Positions 59,909 through 64,000 of a stretch of 64,000 nucleotides of DNA are shown here, in pieces. The notes under the pieces were generated by a model that did not search any database, was not told where the DNA came from, and saw nothing but the letters and a program-made list of their open reading frames with translations. The position numbers were made by a program, and so were the translations under genes. This stretch comes from Thermostichus sp047461615 (lineage in GTDB: Bacteria > Cyanobacteriota > Cyanobacteriia > Thermostichales > Thermostichaceae): positions 66,262 through 130,261 of the forward strand of contig NZ_JANSHI010000007.1 of NCBI RefSeq assembly GCF_047461615.1, given 5' to 3'. Numbering within the stretch: position 1 is the stretch's first letter; every line of letters starts with the position of its first letter.

Positions 59909-62074
59909 CTACCTCACCGTCAACTCCACATCCCCTGTGCTTCTCAGGACGTTGATCCCCACCCCTCCTGCCTGGAGATACAGGCCAATGTCCAGGGATC
60001 CGCGCCCCACCTGAATGTTTTCGAGGGTAACATGGGGCAGCCACAGGGGCAGGGTGGGCTGAGTCAGGTGCACCCGCTGGGCCAAGCCGTCGATCTCCAG
60101 GCCCAGGCAGGCCTGCAGCAGCAGGAACACGCTGGCCGCCGCCCAAGACTGGGGCAGACAGGCCACCGGATAAAGGGTGGGGCCTTCCCGCTGGCGACGC
60201 CGAAAGCCACAGAACAGCTCTGGCAGCCGCCGCAGCTCCAGAAACTGGCTGGCATCGAACAAGGCTGTCAACACCTGGGCCGCCTCCGCCTTATAGCCAT
60301 AGCGGGAGAGCCCTGCCGCAATCAGGGCATTGTCGTGGGGCCAGATGGAGCCGTTGTGGTAGGACATGGGATTGTAGCGCCCTTCCCCTTCCGCCAGGGT
60401 GCGGATCCCCCAGCCGCTAAAAAAAGCCGGCTCCAAGAGTTGCCGGGCAATGCGCTCGGCATGCTGCGGGTGAGCGATCCCGGAAAACAGGCAGTGGCCC
60501 ATGTTGGAGCTGCGCACGCGACAGGGTTGCTTGCGCCCGTCCAAAGCCAGGACGTAGCCGCCCAGCTCTTCACACCAAAACTGCTCCCAAAACTGCTGCT
60601 GCAGCTTTTCTGCTTGCTGCCGCAGTTGCGCCGCCTGCTCTTGCCGCCCCAATAGCTCTGCCATCTCCGCTGCCAACAGCTTGGCCTCGTAGGCGTAGCC
60701 CTGCACCTCGCACAGGGCTATGGGTGGCTCCGCTAGGGATCCGTCGGCATAGAAGATGGCGTCTTCCGAATCTTTCCAGCCCTGATTGCGCAAGCCCCGT
60801 CGCGCCTTGCTGGCATACTCCAAGAAGCCGTCGCCGTCCAGATCCCCGTAGGTGTCCATCCAGCTTAGGGCTGCTTCGATGTTGGGCCACAACTGCCGCA
60901 ACAGCTCGAGGTCGCCGCTGCGGCGCACATAGCGCCCTGCTAGCACCACAAACAGCGGCGTTGAGTCGATGCTGCCGAAATAATTGCCAAAGGGGATCTC
61001 GCGCGTCTTGGCCATCTCGCTGTAGCGCTGCTCGTGCAAGATCTTGCCCGGCTCGGCGTCGCGGCTGGGATCTACCTCCTGGGCCTGGTGGGCTGCCAGG
61101 TACAGCAGCACTCCCCGCGCCAAATCGGGAAACCACCAAAGGGTGGCTAGGGCAGTGATCAGCGCGTCGCGGCCAAAGACTGTGGCAAACCAAGGTACGC
61201 CAGCGTGGGGATAGAGCCCATAGGGAGTGCGGGCCAGCATCATCACCAGGTCGTCCCGCGAGGCGTTGAGCCACTCGTTAAACTGAGCGTTGCCAGTGTC
61301 GATGCGGTGGGCCAAAGCTCTTAGCGCCGCCCGCTGCTCCCGTTCTGCCTGCAGCGCCTCCTGGTAGGTCAGGGGCGGGATCTCCTCGCCGCCATAGCTG
61401 CAGACTACCCTTACTTCTAGATCCCGCTCCTCCTGAGGTGCCAGCGGCACCCACCACTGCGCTAGCTTTTCCGAGACCACGTCCGGCGGAGGGGAAAATA
61501 GGAGCCGCGTCTGCCGCTCCAGTCCGTCTAGGCCGCGGTAGCGCAAAGTTACCCCTTCCGGCGTCACCTGGGCCGGCAACAGTTGCCCCCGCTGCGCCCG
61601 CCGGATGCCGCGAATCTCAAACATGTCGGCAAAGTCGGCCTCAAAGCGCAGGGTAAGCGGCACGCGGAGCGTCTCCAAACCGTAGTTGTGAATGCGAATG
61701 CGCTCATAGGCCACGTTGTTCCACAAGAAAGTGGTGCGCAAGACGTGTAACGTCTCTTGTTCAATGAACTGCCCCTCCGAGGTGGTGAACTCGGGGTTGG
61801 TGAGATCCACCGCCAGAATGTCCTTGTCTTCCCGCACCTCTGAGCTGAGCAGCAGAAACTGCTTCCCCTGCAAGTCCAAGACCAGCCGAGATAAAAAGCG
61901 GGTGTCATCGCGAAACAGGCCGTGATCCTGAACACCAAGGGGGCGCATGTTTCCCAGGCGGTCAAAAACAGCAAAGCAGTTGTCCTGCTTGAGGACGTGG
62001 GGACGCGCCTCCACCAGCGAAGCGCTGGCGCGGATGTAGTACTGATCCTGAATCTGGATGATGTCTTCGGCCAT
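59909..62074 (-). CDS. Glycogen-debranching-type glycosidase (amylo-alpha-1,6-glucosidase-like)
   Basis: 721 residues. The N-terminal third is a GDE_N_bis-like beta domain (LKQDNCFAVFDRLGNMRPLG, GLFRDDTRFLSRLVLDLQGK). The rest is an (alpha/alpha)6 barrel with YPHAGVPWFATVFGRDALIT, GDLDGDGFLEYASKARRGLR, NQGWKDSEDAI and YHNGSIWPHDNALIAAGLSR, typical of the amylo-alpha-1,6-glucosidase/GH-family 63/133-like group. The start is placed at ATG 62074 (MAEDII). Likely hydrolyses an alpha-glucoside. It lies 58 bases downstream of a GT4 gene, presumably its partner. Confidence 0.85.
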   Translation of the reverse strand: MAEDIIQIQDQYYIRASASLVEARPHVLKQDNCFAVFDRLGNMRPLGVQDHGLFRDDTRFLSRLVLDLQGKQFLLLSSEVREDKDILAVDLTNPEFTTSEGQFIEQETLHVLRTTFLWNNVAYERIRIHNYGLETLRVPLTLRFEADFADMFEIRGIRRAQRGQLLPAQVTPEGVTLRYRGLDGLERQTRLLFSPPPDVVSEKLAQWWVPLAPQEERDLEVRVVCSYGGEEIPPLTYQEALQAEREQRAALRALAHRIDTGNAQFNEWLNASRDDLVMMLARTPYGLYPHAGVPWFATVFGRDALITALATLWWFPDLARGVLLYLAAHQAQEVDPSRDAEPGKILHEQRYSEMAKTREIPFGNYFGSIDSTPLFVVLAGRYVRRSGDLELLRQLWPNIEAALSWMDTYGDLDGDGFLEYASKARRGLRNQGWKDSEDAIFYADGSLAEPPIALCEVQGYAYEAKLLAAEMAELLGRQEQAAQLRQQAEKLQQQFWEQFWCEELGGYVLALDGRKQPCRVRSSNMGHCLFSGIAHPQHAERIARQLLEPAFFSGWGIRTLAEGEGRYNPMSYHNGSIWPHDNALIAAGLSRYGYKAEAAQVLTALFDASQFLELRRLPELFCGFRRRQREGPTLYPVACLPQSWAAASVFLLLQACLGLEIDGLAQRVHLTQPTLPLWLPHVTLENIQVGRGSLDIGLYLQAGGVGINVLRSTGDVELTVR

Positions 62075-62132
62075 CTCGGTCTTCGCACCCAACCAAAGCA
62101 GCAAAACAGCAGCCTCGCAGCTAGCTCAAGCT

Positions 62133-63215
62133 TTAACTAGGCAGAGTTGACAGGCCAGGGGTGGCTTTCTTCGAGCGCTCCTGCCGCTCGTTCACCAACT
62201 GGTTGTAGAGGGCCTCGTATTCCGACACCATCCTCTCGACGCTAAACCGCTCCTCAAACACCTGCCGCACCCCAGCTCGGTCCAGGGATCCCACCTTTTC
62301 CAAGGCCTCCACTGCCTCTTCCACGGAGTCAACAATAAAGCCGGAGCGGCTGTCGGCCATCACCTCGGGCACCGAGCCAAAGCGAGTAGCAATCACCGGC
62401 GTGCCACAGGCCATGGCTTCAATCATCACCAGCCCAAAGGGCTCCGGCCAGCGGATGGGAAACAGCACCGCGTAGGCCTTGCCCAAGAACTCGTTTTTCT
62501 CTTGGTCAGTGATTTCCCCAATGATCTCCACATTGGGATGGCGGCTAGCCAGAGGCTTAATTTCTAGCTCGTAGTACTGGCGATCCACCGCGTCGATCTT
62601 GATAGCAGCCTTCAGCGGCATCCCTGCCCGCGCGGCAATTTCAATGGCCGTGTCCAACCCTTTTTCCGGCGAGACCCGGCCCAGAAAGGCCAGGTAATCC
62701 CCCTTTTCTGGGTAGAAACGGTGGAGATCCAGGGGTAAGCCATGGTAGACCGTCCCCACCCAGCGCGCCTGGGGCAGCGGCCGCCGCTGGGCATTGGAGA
62801 TGGAGACCACCGGAATGTCCTGAAACTCGCTGTAGAGAGGCTGCAGCTCCGGAATGTCCAGTCGCCCGTGTAGAGTGGCCAAAAAAGAGACTTGAGGGTG
62901 GCGGCGGGCCAGGGCGTAGGGATAGTAGTCGATGTGGCCATGGATAATGTCAAACTCGTTGGCCATCTGAAAGGCCTTCTCCACCATCAAGATGTGGGGA
63001 GCTACCGTATCAATGGCCGTGGGATCCAAGCGCAAAGCCCGCTCCCGGAAAGGGATCAAGCGAGCCTGGGTCTGAGAGTCGCCGCTAGCAAATAGAGTCA
63101 CCTCGTGCCCGCGCCGCACTAGCTCTTCAGTTAACCACGAGACCACCCGCTCGGTGCCGCCGTAGAGCTTGGGGGGTACACTTTCGTGCAACGGGGCAAT
63201 TTGGGCAATGCGCAT
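62133..63215 (-). CDS. Glycosyltransferase family 4
   Basis: 360 residues, GT-B fold. It opens MRIAQIAPLHESVPPKLYGG, then TERVVSWLTEELVRRGHEVT, typical of the group with a nucleotide-sugar donor. YLAFLGRVSPEKGLDTAIEI starts the C-terminal domain and PEPFGLVMIEAMACGTPVIA with SVPEVMADSRSGFIVDSVEE is the donor site (EX7E). ATG 63215 follows GGAGGATAACG. The next gene downstream is the debranching-enzyme-like glycosidase, 58 bases away. Such pairs occur in cyanobacteria and may handle a storage or compatible-solute glucoside, but the product is unknown. Confidence 0.85.
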   Translation of the reverse strand: MRIAQIAPLHESVPPKLYGGTERVVSWLTEELVRRGHEVTLFASGDSQTQARLIPFRERALRLDPTAIDTVAPHILMVEKAFQMANEFDIIHGHIDYYPYALARRHPQVSFLATLHGRLDIPELQPLYSEFQDIPVVSISNAQRRPLPQARWVGTVYHGLPLDLHRFYPEKGDYLAFLGRVSPEKGLDTAIEIAARAGMPLKAAIKIDAVDRQYYELEIKPLASRHPNVEIIGEITDQEKNEFLGKAYAVLFPIRWPEPFGLVMIEAMACGTPVIATRFGSVPEVMADSRSGFIVDSVEEAVEALEKVGSLDRAGVRQVFEERFSVERMVSEYEALYNQLVNERQERSKKATPGLSTLPS

Positions 63216-63569
63216 CGTTATCCTCCAAACCAAATTGGTAGCCGTTCGGGATTGTTGGTTGCGCCGAGCGAAAGGCGCTTCCCAGGTGCTGACCCCGGCA
63301 GCCCAGCCCTGTTACAGCTGGTTGCAGGATTTTCTTACAACCCCTTGGCTAAAGCCGGATGATAAAAAAGAGGGAGCTAGCTAGATCCAGCCTATGGGCT
63401 AGCCGGCTGGCTTTGTTGTGTTGGCTGGTGAGAAAATAGTCCATCCCCCAAGCCTAGCCGATTTCCAGCACGAATACAATCGCCTCATGGGCCGGCTATT
63501 TCTGCCGCGGCAAACAGAGGCAGAGTACCAAGCCCAAATTTTGGGTCGGCCTGCCTAAGGGATCCCACC
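63216..63569. promoter_or_regulatory. Divergent intergenic region upstream of the DUF393 gene
   Basis: 354 bases between the GT4 gene and the DUF393 gene. It must hold both promoters; I see no strong -35/-10 pair. The 3' part contains the short open frame at 63418-63558 described separately. No hairpin stands out. Confidence 0.4.
63418..63558 (+). CDS. Possible small ORF upstream of the DUF393 gene
   Basis: From a GTG at 63418 the frame runs 46 codons and ends 11 bases before the next ATG. It reads HPPSLADFQHEYNRLMGRLF, then LPRQTEAEYQAQILGRPA, which looks more protein-like than random translation. There is no clear ribosome site, so it could be a small upstream gene or a fragment. Low confidence. 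Confidence 0.3.
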   Translation: MLAGEKIVHPPSLADFQHEYNRLMGRLFLPRQTEAEYQAQILGRPA

Positions 63570-63992
63570 ATGCCCTACATGGTTATCTACGACGGCCTCT
63601 GCAACCTCTGTGCCACCGGCGTTCAGCTCTTGGAGCAACTGGATCGCGGACAGCAGTTTTGCTATGCCCCCATGCAAGATACCTCTACCCCGGCCCAATG
63701 GGGGATCCCACCGGAGCAGGTGGAGCTGGGGATGATTCTCATCGATCTGGAGCACCCAGAGCGCCGCTGGCAGGGATCCGCTGCCATTGAACAAATTGCC
63801 GCCCTTTTGCCGAGCGGGGAGGTGTGGCTGGCTCTGTACCGCAACTTTCCTGGCTTGAAGGTTCTGGGGGATCGAGGCTACGAACAGATCCGGGATCACC
63901 GCTACGAGTGGTTTGGCCGCCGTAACACCCCATACCTATCTGTCTACCCTGCTTGTGTTTCCTGCCGGGATCCCTTGGCTGACAACCCATAA
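63570..63992 (+). CDS. DUF393 (DCC family) thiol-disulfide oxidoreductase-like protein
   Basis: 140 residues. It begins MPYMVIYDGLCNLCATGVQL; D-G-x-C-x-x-C is the DCC signature of DUF393, a thioredoxin-like family predicted to have redox activity. The rest (LEQLDRGQQFCYAPMQDTST, IDLEHPERRWQGSAAIEQIA, WLALYRNFPGLKVLGDRGYE) follows the family. It ends 9 bases before the window edge, so all of it is present. Function unproven. Confidence 0.8.
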   Translation: MPYMVIYDGLCNLCATGVQLLEQLDRGQQFCYAPMQDTSTPAQWGIPPEQVELGMILIDLEHPERRWQGSAAIEQIAALLPSGEVWLALYRNFPGLKVLGDRGYEQIRDHRYEWFGRRNTPYLSVYPACVSCRDPLADNP

Positions 63993-64000
63993 TACTTGGT

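Noticed and set aside
1..64000. CRISPR array, tRNA, rRNA or complete insertion sequence
   Set aside because: No regularly spaced direct repeats, no tRNA T-arm consensus with matching stems and no rRNA or intact transposase frame were seen.

Overview
The window reads as a contiguous piece of a thermophilic, unicellular cyanobacterial chromosome, most likely the hot-spring Synechococcus (Thermostichus) type represented by the Yellowstone JA isolates. Three things point there. The gene content is cyanobacterial: phycobiliprotein lyase CpcT, cytochrome b6f subunit PetN, a DUF3143/DnaJ pair, an IspH with cyanobacterial length, and a ribosomal operon that begins at rplC. The sequence is GC-rich. 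The palindrome GGGATCCC (core GGATCC) recurs every few hundred bases, where most cyanobacteria carry GCGATCGC. The strain assignment is recall and inference, not a database result. A 100-base run of N (30479-30578) marks a scaffold gap.

Layout. 1-2.0 kb: two cobalamin genes (cobB, cut by the window edge, and cobO). 2.1-6.0 kb: metK, an unknown gene and a degenerate UvrD-like helicase homologue. 6.0-18.5 kb: a structured leader followed by the S10/spc ribosomal operon from rplC to infA, with secY, adk and map. 18.6-30.2 kb: housekeeping and surface genes on both strands: a PRC-barrel protein, a glycosyltransferase, a Rieske protein, an IS200/IS605-like remnant, a TM2 protein, glmU fused to a PPC/DUF296 domain, a pentapeptide-repeat protein, a LapA-like protein, ispH, an AEC permease, a degenerate DinG-like protein and a ygfZ-like gene. 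30.2-33.4 kb: an atypical stretch with an HNH nuclease, the gap and a large dynamin-like GTPase whose base composition differs from its surroundings. 33.5-39.9 kb: an NAD(P)-binding protein, a CsgG-like protein, rpmF, a J-domain protein with its DUF3143 partner, gloB, a membrane protein, cpcT and rlmN. 40-51.8 kb: a wrecked sensor histidine kinase, a thioredoxin-like protein, tatD, a 54-residue membrane protein, petN, comEC with an in-frame stop, pilD, a DciA-like protein and an MscS channel. 51.8-64 kb: uvrB, an HTH protein, an aspartoacylase-like enzyme, a wrecked glutamate-cysteine-ligase-like gene, tldE/pmbA, a TIGR02450 protein, a 53-residue cysteine-rich protein, ispF, a debranching-enzyme-like glycosidase with a glycosyltransferase, and a DUF393 protein.

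The strongest candidates for something undescribed are as follows. A three-way-junction RNA is predicted in the leader of the ribosomal operon (6208-6285). A 280-base element bounded by IS605-like hairpins carries several further hairpins but no transposase (21474-21755). GlmU is fused to a PPC domain. Two helicase-like proteins have lost their ATP-binding motifs. Four convergent gene pairs share a single CTAG as reciprocal stop codons. Three genes in 40-57 kb (histidine kinase, comEC, GCS2-like ligase) are decayed, which suggests ongoing gene loss, including loss of part of the DNA-uptake channel protein.
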